DNA of 64,000 bases from Pseudomonas sp. MYb60 (GTDB lineage: Bacteria; Pseudomonadota; Gammaproteobacteria; Pseudomonadales; Pseudomonadaceae): positions 496,001-560,000 of the forward strand of contig NZ_PCOZ01000002.1 of the NCBI RefSeq assembly GCF_002979555.1, given 5' to 3'. The notes beneath the pieces were generated by a model. It was given only the letters and a program-made list of their open reading frames with translations, made no database searches and was not told the origin of the DNA. Each line of letters starts with the position of its first letter. Position 1 is the first letter of the stretch. Of this stretch, positions 8,893-19,745 are shown piece by piece. Both the position numbers and the translations under genes were made by a program.

Positions 8893-9852
8893 ATGCAGGC
8901 GCAATTGATCGCGCTCGATTGGGGGACCAGCTCCCTTCGTGCTTACAAACTCGGCCCGGCCGGCGTGGTGCTGGAACAGCGCGCGCTGGCCTGCGGGATC
9001 ATGCATTTGCCCAACGAACCCCGGGACATCGCCGGCCTGCGTTGCAGCGATGGTTTCGAGTTGGCGTTCGATGCGGCATGCGGCGACTGGCTCGACGCCC
9101 AGCCCGGTTTACCGGTGATCGCCTGCGGCATGGTTGGCAGCGCCCAGGGCTGGAGCGAGGCGGCTTATCGCAACACCCCCGTCGACGTCGCCAGTCTCGG
9201 CCAGGCCCTGCACCGCGTGCGCAGCCTGCGTGGCGTGGACGTGCACATCGTGCCCGGCGTGATCGAGCAGACCGGTCTCCCCAACGTGATGCGCGGCGAA
9301 GAAACCCAGGTGCTCGGCGTGTTGCAAGGGCTGGGTGCCGAGGTGTTGATCGGCTTGCCGGGCAGCCATTCCAAATGGGTCGAGGTGGTGGATGGCTGCA
9401 TCACGCACTTCGACACGTTCATGACGGGCGAGGTGTTCGCGGTGCTGAGCAAGCACAGCATCCTTGGCCGTACCCAAAAAACAGCCGAACATTTCCATGC
9501 CGAAGCCTTTGAGCGCGGTGTGCACGTCGCGCTTTCGCAAGATGGCCAGCGCGGCGTGCTCTCGACCTTGTTCAGCGCCCGCACCTTGGGACTCACGGGC
9601 GAATTGGCGCCGGAGCAGCAACCGGATTATCTCTCCGGGCTGCTCATCGGCCACGAACTCGCCGGCCTGCCGGCGCGCGCCAAACACCAGCCGATCATCC
9701 TGGTCGGCGCCGCCGCGCTCTGCACGCGCTACCAACGCGCCCTTGCCCTGTGCGGCTTCGCCCAGGTCAGCCTGGCGCCGGAAGCCAGCGAGCGCGGACT
9801 GTGGCAACTGGCCGTCGCGGCCGGGCTCACTCAACCTGTATTGGAGGCCTGA
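8893..9852 (+). CDS. dgoK: 2-dehydro-3-deoxygalactonokinase
   Basis: 319 residues from ATG 8893, which follows an AGGTGAAG ribosome site. The phosphate-binding DWGTSSLRAYKL motif lies at the N terminus and GLPGSHSKWVEV mid-protein, both typical of DgoK of the ASKHA fold. It phosphorylates 2-keto-3-deoxygalactonate with ATP in the cytoplasm. It is the first gene of the galactonate operon, with one base separating it from dgoA. An upstream in-frame ATG at 8839 lacks family similarity and was not used. Confidence 0.93.
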   Translation: MQAQLIALDWGTSSLRAYKLGPAGVVLEQRALACGIMHLPNEPRDIAGLRCSDGFELAFDAACGDWLDAQPGLPVIACGMVGSAQGWSEAAYRNTPVDVASLGQALHRVRSLRGVDVHIVPGVIEQTGLPNVMRGEETQVLGVLQGLGAEVLIGLPGSHSKWVEVVDGCITHFDTFMTGEVFAVLSKHSILGRTQKTAEHFHAEAFERGVHVALSQDGQRGVLSTLFSARTLGLTGELAPEQQPDYLSGLLIGHELAGLPARAKHQPIILVGAAALCTRYQRALALCGFAQVSLAPEASERGLWQLAVAAGLTQPVLEA

Positions 9853-9853
9853 C

Positions 9854-10474
9854 ATGCTCAAGCAAGCACTCGCGCAAAATGGCTTGATCGCCATCCTGCG
9901 CGGCATCCGCCCAGACGAAGCCGAGGCTGTTGGCCAGGTGCTGTACCAGGCGGGTTTTCGTGTGATCGAAGTCCCGCTGAATTCGCCGGACCCTTACACC
10001 AGCATTCGCACCCTGCGTGACAGCCTGCCTGCCGATTGCCTGATCGGGGCCGGCACAGTGCTGACGCCCGAACAGGTCGAGCAGGTAAAAGCCGCGGGCG
10101 GCCAAGTGATCGTCATGCCCCACAGTGATGCCAAGGTGCTGCGCGCCGCCAAAGCGGCGGGCCTGCTGTTGTCGCCAGGCGTGGCGACGCCCACTGAAGC
10201 CTTCGCCGCCCTGGCCGAAGGCGCCGACGTCTTGAAACTGTTTCCCGCCGAGCAAATGGGCCCGGCGGTCATCAAGGCGTGGTTGGCCGTGTTGCCGGCC
10301 GGCACCCTTTTGCTGCCGGTGGGCGGCATTACCCCGGACAACATGCAGGTGTTTATCGACGCCGGCGCCAAAGGGTTCGGTCTGGGTTCCGGTTTGTTCA
10401 AGCCGGGCATGACAGTGGATCAGGTCGCGAGCCGTGCCCAGGCTTATGTCGCCGCCTGGAAAGCCCTGAGCTGA
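9854..10474 (+). CDS. dgoA: 2-dehydro-3-deoxy-6-phosphogalactonate aldolase
   Basis: 206 residues from ATG 9854. This is a KDPG/KDPGal aldolase-type (beta/alpha)8 barrel that cleaves KDPGal to pyruvate and glyceraldehyde 3-phosphate. The catalytic Glu lies in VIEVPLNSP, and the Schiff-base Lys in DVLKLFPAEQMGP. The phosphate-binding PVGGITPDN segment follows. It starts one base after dgoK, consistent with coupling. The order K-A-D-T matches other galactonate operons. Confidence 0.93.
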   Translation: MLKQALAQNGLIAILRGIRPDEAEAVGQVLYQAGFRVIEVPLNSPDPYTSIRTLRDSLPADCLIGAGTVLTPEQVEQVKAAGGQVIVMPHSDAKVLRAAKAAGLLLSPGVATPTEAFAALAEGADVLKLFPAEQMGPAVIKAWLAVLPAGTLLLPVGGITPDNMQVFIDAGAKGFGLGSGLFKPGMTVDQVASRAQAYVAAWKALS

Positions 10475-10522
10475 TTTCAAGTTCCGCGCCCACAGGCGCC
10501 GCATCTATAAGAGAGATAACAG

Positions 10523-11671
10523 ATGAAAATCACCAAACTGACGACCTTTATCGTCCCGCCGCGCTGGTGCTTCCTGAAAGTCGAAACCGACCAGGGTGTG
10601 ACCGGCTGGGGTGAGCCCGTGGTCGAAGGCCGCGCCCACACCGTGGCGGCTGCCGTTGAAGAATTGTCCGACTACCTGATCGGCAAAGACCCACGCAATA
10701 TCGAAGATATCTGGACCGTGCTCTATCGCGGCGGCTTCTACCGTGGCGGCGCCGTGCACATGAGCGCCCTCGCCGGCATCGACCAGGCGCTGTGGGACAT
10801 CAAGGGCAAGGCCCTCGGTGTGTCGGTCAGCGACCTGCTCGGCGGCCAGGTGCGCGACAAGATCCGCGTGTACTCGTGGATCGGTGGCGACCGCCCTGCC
10901 GACACTGCCCGCGCGGCCAAAGAGGCCGTGGCCCGTGGGTTTACCGCGGTGAAGATGAACGGCACCGAAGAACTGCAGTTCGTCGACAGCTTCGAAAAAG
11001 TCGACCTGGCGCTGGCCAACGTCGCGGCCGTGCGTGATGCGGTGGGCCCGAATGTCGGTATCGGCGTCGACTTCCATGGTCGCGTGCACAAGCCCATGGC
11101 CAAGGTGCTGATGAAGGAGCTGGATCCGTACAAGCTGATGTTTATCGAAGAGCCCGTGCTCAGCGAAAACTACGAGGCCTTGAAAGAGCTGGCGCCACTC
11201 ACCAGCACGCCGATTGCCCTGGGCGAGCGGCTGTTCTCGCGCTGGGACTTCAAGCGCGTGCTCAGCGAAGGTTACGTCGACATCATCCAGCCGGATGCCT
11301 CCCACGCCGGCGGCATCACCGAAACCCGCAAGATCGCCAACATGGCCGAAGCCTACGACGTGGCCCTGGCCCTGCACTGCCCGCTGGGCCCGATTGCGTT
11401 GGCCGCGTGCCTGCAACTGGACGCGGTTTGCTACAACGCGTTTATCCAGGAGCAAAGCCTGGGCATTCACTACAACGAGAGCAACGACCTGCTCGACTAC
11501 GTGCGCGACCCGGGCGTGTTCGACTACGACCAGGGCTTCGTGAAGATCCCCAATGGCCCGGGCCTGGGCATCGAGATCAACGAGGAATACGTGATCGAAC
11601 GCGCGGCCATCGGCCATCGCTGGCGCAATCCGATCTGGCGCCATGCCGACGGCAGCTTTGCCGAGTGGTGA
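10523..11671 (+). CDS. dgoD: D-galactonate dehydratase
   Basis: 382 residues, the normal DgoD length. An enolase-superfamily enzyme that dehydrates D-galactonate to 2-keto-3-deoxygalactonate. The segments GVDFHGR (first metal ligand Asp), MFIEEPVL and GERLF, plus the later [12 protein letters not shown], match the family's metal and active-site positions. A good ribosome site (AGAGAGAT) precedes it. The gap from dgoA is 48 bases. A terminator-like hairpin follows at 11697-11731, before the transporter. Confidence 0.96.
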   Translation: MKITKLTTFIVPPRWCFLKVETDQGVTGWGEPVVEGRAHTVAAAVEELSDYLIGKDPRNIEDIWTVLYRGGFYRGGAVHMSALAGIDQALWDIKGKALGVSVSDLLGGQVRDKIRVYSWIGGDRPADTARAAKEAVARGFTAVKMNGTEELQFVDSFEKVDLALANVAAVRDAVGPNVGIGVDFHGRVHKPMAKVLMKELDPYKLMFIEEPVLSENYEALKELAPLTSTPIALGERLFSRWDFKRVLSEGYVDIIQPDASHAGGITETRKIANMAEAYDVALALHCPLGPIALAACLQLDAVCYNAFIQEQSLGIHYNESNDLLDYVRDPGVFDYDQGFVKIPNGPGLGIEINEEYVIERAAIGHRWRNPIWRHADGSFAEW

Positions 11672-11696
11672 TTCCTGACTGAAGGAGCGCGGTCAG

Positions 11697-11731
11697 AATG
11701 TGGGAGGGGCAACCCCCCTCCCACATTTTTT
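11697..11731 (+). terminator. Hairpin with T-run between dgoD and dgoT
   Basis: AATGTGGGAGGGG at 11697-11709 pairs with CCCTCCCACATT at 11716-11727, followed by a run of T to 11731. It has the form of an intrinsic terminator built on a REP arm. Lying inside a same-strand gene series, it should lower transporter expression relative to the enzymes unless dgoT has its own promoter. Confidence 0.7.
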
Positions 11732-11794
11732 AACCTGGTTTTTTCAGTCAAATCCGCTGCAGACCTCAATAAACATAAGAAGAGGCACCCCCTC

Positions 11795-13105
11795 ATGCAT
11801 CCTGAATCCCTCACCGGGCAGGCTTCTTTAGTCACGCCTACGCGAAAGCGTTTTTTCATCATGGTGCTGCTGTTCATCACCGTGGTCATCAATTATCTCG
11901 ACCGCAGCAACCTGTCGATTGCCGCCCCGGCGCTGACCAGTGAACTGGGCATCGACCCGGTGCACGTCGGCCTGATCTTCTCCGCGTTCGGCTGGACCTA
12001 CGCCGCGATGCAGATCCCCGGCGGCTGGCTGGTAGACCGCGTGCCGCCGCGGATTCTCTACACCGCCGCCCTGCTGCTGTGGTCCATCGCCACGGTGATG
12101 CTGGGTTTTGCCGCCAGCTTTATCGCGCTGTTCGTGCTGCGCATGGCAGTGGGCGCGCTGGAAGCGCCGGCTTACCCGATCAACAGCCGCGTGGTCACCA
12201 CCTGGTTTCCCGAGCGTGAGCGCGCCACGGCGATTGGCTTTTACACGTCCGGGCAATTTGTCGGGCTGGCGTTTCTCACGCCGGTGCTGGCGTGGCTGCA
12301 GCATGCCTTCGGTTGGCACATGGTGTTTGTCGTCACCGGTGGCGTGGGCATCCTGTGGGCGGCGATCTGGTACGCGGTGTACCGCGAACCCAAGGATTTC
12401 AAAGGCGTCAACGCAGCGGAAATCGAGCTGATCCGCGAAGGCGGTGGCCTGGTGGACATGCAGGAAAAAGCCGCCAAGGCGCCGTTCAGCTGGGTCGACC
12501 TCGGGATTGTGCTGAGCAAGCGCAAGCTGTGGGGCATCTACCTGGGGCAGTTCTGCCTGAATTCCACACTGTGGTTTTTCCTGACCTGGTTCCCGACCTA
12601 CCTGGTGAAATATCGCGGCATGGACTTCATCAAGTCCGGCCTGCTGGCATCGCTGCCGTTCCTCGCTGCGTTTGTGGGCGTGCTGTGCAGCGGGATATTT
12701 TCCGACTGGCTGATTCGTCGCGGTGCCTCGGTGGGTTTCGCGCGCAAGTTGCCGATCATTGGCGGGCTGTTGATTTCCACCGCAATAATCGGCGCCAATT
12801 ACGTGGACTCCACCGCGTGGGTGATTGCATTCCTGGCGGTGGCATTCTTTGGCAATGGTTTGGCGTCGATCACCTGGTCGCTGGTCTCGACCCTGGCACC
12901 CGCTCGGCTGCTGGGCTTGACCGGTGGGGTGTTCAACTTCATCGGCAACTTGTCGGCCATCGCCACACCCATCGTGATCGGCTTCCTGGCCAGCGGTGAC
13001 TCGTTTGCGCCGGCGATTACCTACATTGCAGTGCTGGCGTTGCTCGGGGCCCTTTCCTACGTGTTGTTGGTGGGCAAAGTCGAACGCATCGAACTTGACG
13101 AATAA
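11795..13105 (+). CDS. dgoT: MFS transporter, D-galactonate/anion:cation symporter type
   Basis: 436 residues with about 12 membrane segments. The first helix holds NYLDRSNLSIAAPAL, the hallmark of the anion:cation symporter MFS family to which DgoT belongs. It probably imports D-galactonate with protons through the inner membrane. It lies 123 bases after dgoD on the same strand, beyond a terminator-like hairpin. The genomic context makes galactonate the best substrate guess; related hexuronates are the alternative. Confidence 0.88.
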   Translation: MHPESLTGQASLVTPTRKRFFIMVLLFITVVINYLDRSNLSIAAPALTSELGIDPVHVGLIFSAFGWTYAAMQIPGGWLVDRVPPRILYTAALLLWSIATVMLGFAASFIALFVLRMAVGALEAPAYPINSRVVTTWFPERERATAIGFYTSGQFVGLAFLTPVLAWLQHAFGWHMVFVVTGGVGILWAAIWYAVYREPKDFKGVNAAEIELIREGGGLVDMQEKAAKAPFSWVDLGIVLSKRKLWGIYLGQFCLNSTLWFFLTWFPTYLVKYRGMDFIKSGLLASLPFLAAFVGVLCSGIFSDWLIRRGASVGFARKLPIIGGLLISTAIIGANYVDSTAWVIAFLAVAFFGNGLASITWSLVSTLAPARLLGLTGGVFNFIGNLSAIATPIVIGFLASGDSFAPAITYIAVLALLGALSYVLLVGKVERIELDE

Positions 13106-13107
13106 CC

Positions 13108-13137
13108 TGTGGCGAAGGAACAAGCGCCTTCGCCACA
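13108..13137. terminator. Hairpin between converging dgoT and cigR-like gene
   Basis: TGTGGCGAAGG at 13108-13118 pairs perfectly with CCTTCGCCACA at 13127-13137, two bases after the dgoT stop. There is no long T-run. It is placed to end transcription from either side. Confidence 0.6.
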
Positions 13138-13163
13138 ACCCGCCCTGTTGCATGGAGCCGGGG

Positions 13164-13607
13164 TTAATTGAGGACGCCGTCGAGGATTTCGTAGACGATG
13201 CCGGAGCCTACGGCGATCAGCACAATATCCGGCCCGGAGCGGCGCCATTCGTAACCCGGGTACACCGGCAGCCGTTCCAGGGCGCGGCGGTCGAGGCGTT
13301 CGCCGTAGTAACCGTGGGGCAGCGGCTGCCCGCGTACCAGGCGCACATTCGGCGGCGGCGGTGCGCCACGGGAGAATTGGCCGTGGTTGTCGCGGATGAC
13401 TTGGCGCACGGGGCCGAAGTCCTGGGGTGGGCCGCCGCGACGGTTGGCCTGGGGCGCGCGATGGTCATCGCCACGCGGCTGCTCATGTTGGCCTTGCGGA
13501 CCGCCACGGTCAGGGCCGTGCGGGTCATTCGGCGCGGCCTGCACCAGGGCGCTGGCACCCAGCACCAGCACGCCAAGACCGGCAATCACGGATTTAGGTA
13601 TTTTCAT
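13164..13607 (-). CDS. CigR-like (RcnB-related) exported protein
   Basis: 147 residues from ATG 13607. A signal peptide (MKIPKSVIAGLGVLVLGASA) is followed by a Gly/Pro/His/Arg-rich, probably disordered segment to about residue 80. The C-terminal RcnB-type domain contains YGERLDRRALERLPVYPGY and ends in a hydrophobic helix (IVLIAVGSGIVYEILDGVLN). This matches the family annotated after Salmonella CigR, an anti-virulence factor. The function in Pseudomonas is unknown. Expected location is the periplasm or membrane. Confidence 0.7.
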   Translation of the reverse strand: MKIPKSVIAGLGVLVLGASALVQAAPNDPHGPDRGGPQGQHEQPRGDDHRAPQANRRGGPPQDFGPVRQVIRDNHGQFSRGAPPPPNVRLVRGQPLPHGYYGERLDRRALERLPVYPGYEWRRSGPDIVLIAVGSGIVYEILDGVLN

Positions 13608-13631
13608 CGGGTATTCCTCAGGGCACACAAA

Positions 13632-13667
13632 CAAAAAAGGGATCTCGAACGAGGTTCGAAATCCCTT
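13632..13667 (-). terminator. Intrinsic terminator of trpBA
   Basis: On the minus strand AAGGGAT...ATCCCTT (13667-13637) with an inner TTCGAAC/GTTCGAG pairing forms a long hairpin followed by TTTTTT (complement of the A-run at 13632-13637). It lies 78 bases after the trpA stop, in the right orientation to terminate trpBA. Confidence 0.8.
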
Positions 13668-13744
13668 GGTCTTGTCAGTTTAGGTACTGGATTGCCCGTT
13701 TGATTCCTCTGTATCAGGAACTTTACCTACTGCTTACGAGGCGC

Positions 13745-14553
13745 TTACTTACGCGCGCTGCGGACGCCTTCAGATAGCGCTGCACACAAGCCCAGCACGC
13801 CATCAATGGCTTGCTGATCGTTTTTCGCAGTGGCGATGTGGTCGATCAGCGCCGAACCCACTACCACGCCGTCAGCCAGACGGGCGATGGCCGCCGCTTG
13901 TTCCGGGGTGCGGATACCAAAGCCGATGCTGATGGGCAGGTCGGTATGCCGACGCAGGCGGGCCACGGCTTCCTCGACATGTTCCAGGGTCGCAGCACCG
14001 GCACCGGTCACGCCAGCCACCGACACGTAGTACACAAAGCCGGAACTGCCGTTGAGTACAGTCGGCAGGCGCGCGTCATCGGTGGTCGGCGTGGTCAGGC
14101 GGATGAAGTCGATGCCCGCAGCCTGGGCCGGGTCGCACAGCTCGCCGTTGTGCTCAGGCGGCATGTCCACGACGATCAGGCCGTCGACGCCGGCTTCTTT
14201 CGCGTCGGCGATGAAGGCCGGCACGCCGTATTTGTGGATCGGGTTGAAATAACCCATCAGCACCAGCGGCGTTTCGTTGTTGTCCTTGCGGAACTCGCGG
14301 ACCATCTGCAGGGTTTTCAGCAGGTTCTGCTTGGCTTCCAACGCGCGGATGTTGGCCAGTTGGATCGCCGGGCCGTCGGCCATCGGATCGGTGAAGGGCA
14401 TGCCCAGTTCGATCACATCGGCGCCGGCCGCAGGCAAGCCTTTGAGGATTGCTAGGGACGTGTCGTAGCCCGGGTCGCCGGCGGTAACGAAGGTTACCAG
14501 GGCGGCACGGTTTTGTTCCTTGAGCTGGGCAAAGCGGGTTTGCAGGCGGCTCA

Positions 14554-14554
<1 letters not shown>
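13745..14554 (-). CDS. trpA: Tryptophan synthase alpha subunit
   Basis: 269 residues from ATG 14554. It cleaves indole-3-glycerol phosphate to indole, which is channelled to TrpB. Catalytic Glu49 ([11 protein letters not shown]) and Asp60 (MADGPAIQ) are in place. The LVLMGYFNP strand and the phosphate-binding GFGIRTPEQ segment are also seen. The start overlaps the trpB stop by one base. trpBA is separated from the other trp genes, as usual in pseudomonads, and followed by an intrinsic terminator. Confidence 0.97.
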
Positions 14555-16783
<2,229 letters not shown>

Positions 16784-16787
<4 letters not shown>

Positions 16788-17110
16788 TCACCGCGTTTGC
16801 ACAGCAGGTAAGCCGCCAGCAGGCCCAGTGCACCTACAGCGACACCGGCTGTAGTCCATGGGTGCTCTTGTGCGTAGTCCCGGGTTGCAACACTGGTTTC
16901 GCGGATTTTGACTTTGCTTTCTTCGTAGGCGTCGCTGATCAGGTGGCGGGAATGCTTGAGGGCATTCTCGGCATTGCTTTTCAGGGCCTTCAACGTTTTG
17001 CGCGACTCATCGGACGCATCGTCCTTGAGGCTTTCAAGGGATTTGAGCAGGCTCGAAATCTCGGCTTCCATGCTTTCCAGCGACGCTTTGCGTAAAGAAG
17101 TGTTGGCCAT
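16784..17110 (-). CDS. DUF883 (ElaB/YqjD-type) membrane-anchored protein
   Basis: 108 residues from ATG 17110. A long charged helix with coiled-coil character ([19 protein letters not shown] onward) is followed by one C-terminal transmembrane helix ([19 protein letters not shown]) ending CKRGD. This is the architecture of the ElaB/YqjD family; YqjD binds ribosomes at the inner membrane in stationary phase in E. coli. Whether this homologue does so is inferred. It ends against trpI and faces away from dodecin across a 156-base intergenic region. Confidence 0.85.
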
Positions 17111-17266
17111 GTGGACTCTCCTGAAGTGATTGAGTGGCATGTGTAGATACCGACTGCGCCACTTTCAGAAAGTGCAGTAATTCTGAACTTTCCAGTAGGA
17201 ACAGTCGCCAGAAGCAGTACGAACATTGACTGCTACGCTTGCTTAACGACCCTTAGGAGAACTGCC

Positions 17267-17482
17267 ATGAGTGATCATCACACCTACAAGAAAGTCGAAC
17301 TGGTGGGCTCGTCCACCACCAGCATCGAAGACGCCATCAACAATGCCCTGGCTGAAGCCAACAAGAGCATCAAGCACTTGGAGTGGTTTGAGGTGACTGA
17401 AACCCGCGGGCACATCAAGGACGGCAAGGCGGCGCACTTCCAAGTGACCCTCAAAGTGGGGTTCCGCATCGCCAGCAGTTGA
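17267..17482 (+). CDS. Dodecin flavin-storage protein
   Basis: 71 residues, the standard dodecin length. It begins MSDHHTYKKVELVGSS, carries the flavin-stacking Trp in LEWFEVTETRGHI, and ends with the FQVTLKVGFRI strand. Dodecins form 12-subunit hollow spheres that store FMN, riboflavin or CoA in the cytoplasm. A strong ribosome site (TTAGGAGA) precedes it. The gene appears monocistronic. Confidence 0.95.
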   Translation: MSDHHTYKKVELVGSSTTSIEDAINNALAEANKSIKHLEWFEVTETRGHIKDGKAAHFQVTLKVGFRIASS

Positions 17483-17595
17483 TCGCATCGGTTGAACTTT
17501 GCTAACTGGCCGATTGCCATAACCTGCGCTACAACCAATGGGTGCCGATGCTTTGCGTCGGCACGCTTTATTTGATCAGCGCAAGGAAGTAACGG

Positions 17596-17823
17596 ATGAA
17601 GAAGTTCCTGTTTGCGGTAGGTTTGTTGAGCATTGCCGGCACCACGCTGGCGGCGGGCAAGCCTTGTGAAGAGCTGAAAAGCGAGATTGCGGCGAAAATC
17701 GACGCCAAGGGTGCTTCGGGTTATTCGCTGGAAGTGGTGGACAAAGGCGCAGCGCCGAGTGATCACACAGTGGTTGGCACCTGCGAAGGTGACACCAAGG
17801 AAATTGCCTACAAGCGCGGTTAA
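17596..17823 (+). CDS. DUF1161 exported small protein (copy 1)
   Basis: 75 residues with a signal peptide (MKKFLFAVGLLSIAGTTLA) and two cysteines (GKPCEELK and VGTCEGDTK) that could form a periplasmic disulfide. The pattern CEELKSEI, GYSLEVV and VGTCEG defines DUF1161, of unknown function. A paralogue with the same plan lies 2 kb away at 19746. An intrinsic terminator follows directly. Confidence 0.85.
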   Translation: MKKFLFAVGLLSIAGTTLAAGKPCEELKSEIAAKIDAKGASGYSLEVVDKGAAPSDHTVVGTCEGDTKEIAYKRG

Positions 17824-17845
17824 TCCCGTGGTGCGGACAAAAAAA

Positions 17846-17870
17846 CCGACGCAATGCGTCGGTTTTTTTT
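17846..17870 (+). terminator. Intrinsic terminator after DUF1161 copy 1
   Basis: CCGACGC-AAT-GCGTCGG followed by eight T residues, beginning 23 bases after the stop. The preceding A-run would let it also work for the converging LLM oxidoreductase gene on the other strand. Confidence 0.9.
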
Positions 17871-17881
17871 GCCTGAAGGAT

Positions 17882-18883
17882 TCAGCTCTTCATCAAATTC
17901 GCCAGCAGCTCGTAGGAATGAATCCGATCGGCGTGTTCATACAGGTCGCAGGTGAAGATCAACTCGTCGGCGCCGGTTTGCTCCACCAACACCTCCAGTT
18001 TGGCGCGAATCTTCGCCGGACTGCCGACCATCGCCAATCCCAGGAAGCTACCCACCGCGTCCTTCTCATGGGGCAGCCACAGGCCGTCCATGGTCTTGAC
18101 CGGTGGGCGCTGCACCAGGCTTTGGCCGCGCATCAACGCGAGGATGCGCTGGTACACCGAGGTGGCCAGGTACTCGGCCTGTTCGTCGGTGTCGGCGGCC
18201 ACCAGCGGAATCCCGAGCATCACGTAGGGCTTGTCCAGCACGGCTGAAGGCTTGAAGTGATTGCGGTAGACGCGAATCGCCTCATGCATCAGGCGCGGTG
18301 CGAAGTGGGAAGCGAATGCGTAAGGCAACCCGCGTTCCCCCGCCAACTGCGCGCTGAACAGGCTGGAGCCCAGCAACCACACGGGCACATTAGTGCCAGT
18401 GCCCGGCACCGCGATGATGCGCTGGTCGGGAGTGCGTGGGCCGAGGTAGGCCATCAGTTCGGCGACATCTTCAGGGAATTCGTCGGCGCTGCCGGAGCGC
18501 TCGCGGCGCAGGGCGCGGGCGGTCATTTGATCGGAACCGGGGGCGCGGCCCAGGCCCAGGTCAATACGCCCGGGATAGAGGCTTTCCAGGGTGCCAAACT
18601 GCTCGGCGATCACCAGCGGTGCATGGTTGGGCAGCATCACACCGCCGGAGCCTACACGAATGGTCGAGGTGCCGCCGGCCAGGTAACCCAGCAACACCGA
18701 AGTCGCCGAGCTGGCGATACCGTCCATGTTGTGGTGTTCCGCTACCCAGAAACGGTTGTAGCCGAATTTTTCCACGTGCTGGGCCAGGTCCAAGGAATTG
18801 CGCAGCGACTGCGCGGGACTGCCGTTGGCGCGCACGGGCACCAGGTCGAGGGTCGAGAACTTTACGTCGGACAGCGATTTCAT
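17882..18883 (-). CDS. LLM-class flavin-dependent oxidoreductase (luciferase-like)
   Basis: 333 residues of the bacterial luciferase-like monooxygenase fold (MsnO8-type subgroup). It shows [13 protein letters not shown] at the start, [16 protein letters not shown], and the [20 protein letters not shown] segment with [12 protein letters not shown]. Members use FMNH2 or F420 with O2, but the substrate of this clade is generally unknown. It stands alone, converging on DUF1161 across a shared terminator. Expected to be cytoplasmic. Confidence 0.85.
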   Translation of the reverse strand: MKSLSDVKFSTLDLVPVRANGSPAQSLRNSLDLAQHVEKFGYNRFWVAEHHNMDGIASSATSVLLGYLAGGTSTIRVGSGGVMLPNHAPLVIAEQFGTLESLYPGRIDLGLGRAPGSDQMTARALRRERSGSADEFPEDVAELMAYLGPRTPDQRIIAVPGTGTNVPVWLLGSSLFSAQLAGERGLPYAFASHFAPRLMHEAIRVYRNHFKPSAVLDKPYVMLGIPLVAADTDEQAEYLATSVYQRILALMRGQSLVQRPPVKTMDGLWLPHEKDAVGSFLGLAMVGSPAKIRAKLEVLVEQTGADELIFTCDLYEHADRIHSYELLANLMKS

Positions 18884-19036
18884 AAGCCTGCTTCTCCAAA
18901 GGGGGCGCGCAGGCTGTCAAGACGAATCAAAACCTGCCGCTTCATGTGCATGTTCTATGCAATGAGGGCATATACCCGAGATTCAAGAGTCGGCTGGAAA
19001 ATTTCCTACTGAATTGCTGGGTTTCTCTTACAGTGT

Positions 19037-19064
19037 GAACTTTGCTGGTCCGACTATCCTCAGA
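19037..19064 (+). promoter_or_regulatory. Candidate sigma-22 (AlgU) promoter of osmC
   Basis: GAACTT at 19037-19042, a 17-base spacer, and TCAGA at 19060-19064. The consensus for AlgU/RpoE promoters is GAACTT-N16/17-TCtGA, so only one defined base differs. The osmC ATG is 40 bases downstream. osmC is a known AlgU-regulon member in P. aeruginosa, as I recall. Confidence 0.7.
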
Positions 19065-19103
19065 ACCCTTACTTACGCAAAACCACCGTTCGAGGAGACC
19101 GCT

Positions 19104-19535
19104 ATGAGTATCGTGAAAAAAGCATCCGCGCATTGGGAAGGCGACCTGAAGACTGGCCTGGGCTCCATTTCCACGGAAACCGGCGTACTGCGCGAAGCGC
19201 CCTACGGCTTCAAGGCACGTTTCGAAGGCGGCAAGGGCACCAATCCGGAAGAGCTGATCGGTGCGGCCCATGCTGGTTGTTTCTCCATGGCCTTCTCCAT
19301 GATTCTCGGTGATGCCGGGCTCAAGGCTGACAGTATCGACACCCAGGCTGAAGTGACCCTGGATCAGGTGGAGGGCGGTTTTGCGATTACCGCGGTGCAC
19401 TTGATTCTCAAGGCCAAGATCCCGGGCGCGAGCCAGGCGCAGTTCGATGAATTGAGCAAAAAGGCCAAGGAAGGGTGCCCGGTGTCCAAGGTACTGAATG
19501 CCCAAATCAGCCTGGATGCGACGCTGGTCAACTGA
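19104..19535 (+). CDS. osmC: OsmC organic hydroperoxide/osmotic stress peroxidase
   Basis: 143 residues from ATG 19104, after a GAGGAGACC ribosome site. It begins MSIVKKASAHWEGDLKTG. The two reactive cysteines are in AAHAGCFSMAFS and KKAKEGCPVSKVL, as in OsmC/Ohr peroxidases that reduce organic hydroperoxides. The class is OsmC rather than Ohr by the GTNPEELIGAAHAGCF motif. An AlgU-like promoter lies upstream. A REP pair follows the gene. Confidence 0.93.
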   Translation: MSIVKKASAHWEGDLKTGLGSISTETGVLREAPYGFKARFEGGKGTNPEELIGAAHAGCFSMAFSMILGDAGLKADSIDTQAEVTLDQVEGGFAITAVHLILKAKIPGASQAQFDELSKKAKEGCPVSKVLNAQISLDATLVN

Positions 19536-19554
19536 CCCCGCTGCTCAAAAAAAT

Positions 19555-19641
19555 GTGGGAGGGGGCTTGCCCCCGATAGCGGAGAAACAGTCAGTGCACA
19601 GCTGGCTGAACCACCGCCATCGGGAGCAAGCCCCTTCCTGC
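19555..19641. repeat. REP pair (REPIN-like) after osmC
   Basis: GTGGGAGGGGGCTTGCCCCCGATAG at the left and an inverted copy ending CAAGCCCCTTCCTGC at the right, about 87 bases overall. The right arm has changes in the terminal GTGGGAG (CTTCCTGC). It fills most of the 210-base gap between osmC and the second DUF1161 gene. Confidence 0.75.
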
Positions 19642-19745
19642 ATTTGGTTTTGCGTTAAGTCAGAACCAGTGTTCAGGAATTGTGGTCCTATACACAGGCA
19701 GCCTAGGCGCACATCCGTGCGCGGTGCATTCAGGGAGCTTCACCT

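Noticed and set aside
13637..13667. A tRNA T-arm-like GGTTCGAAATCC sequence
   Set aside because: The rest of a tRNA is missing. The bases form a perfect hairpin with a T-run on the minus strand, a terminator for trpBA.
17185..17212. Possible AlgU promoter before dodecin (GAACTT-N17-CCAGA)
   Set aside because: The -35 fits but the -10 matches only 3 of 5 bases, so it is too weak to list as a feature.
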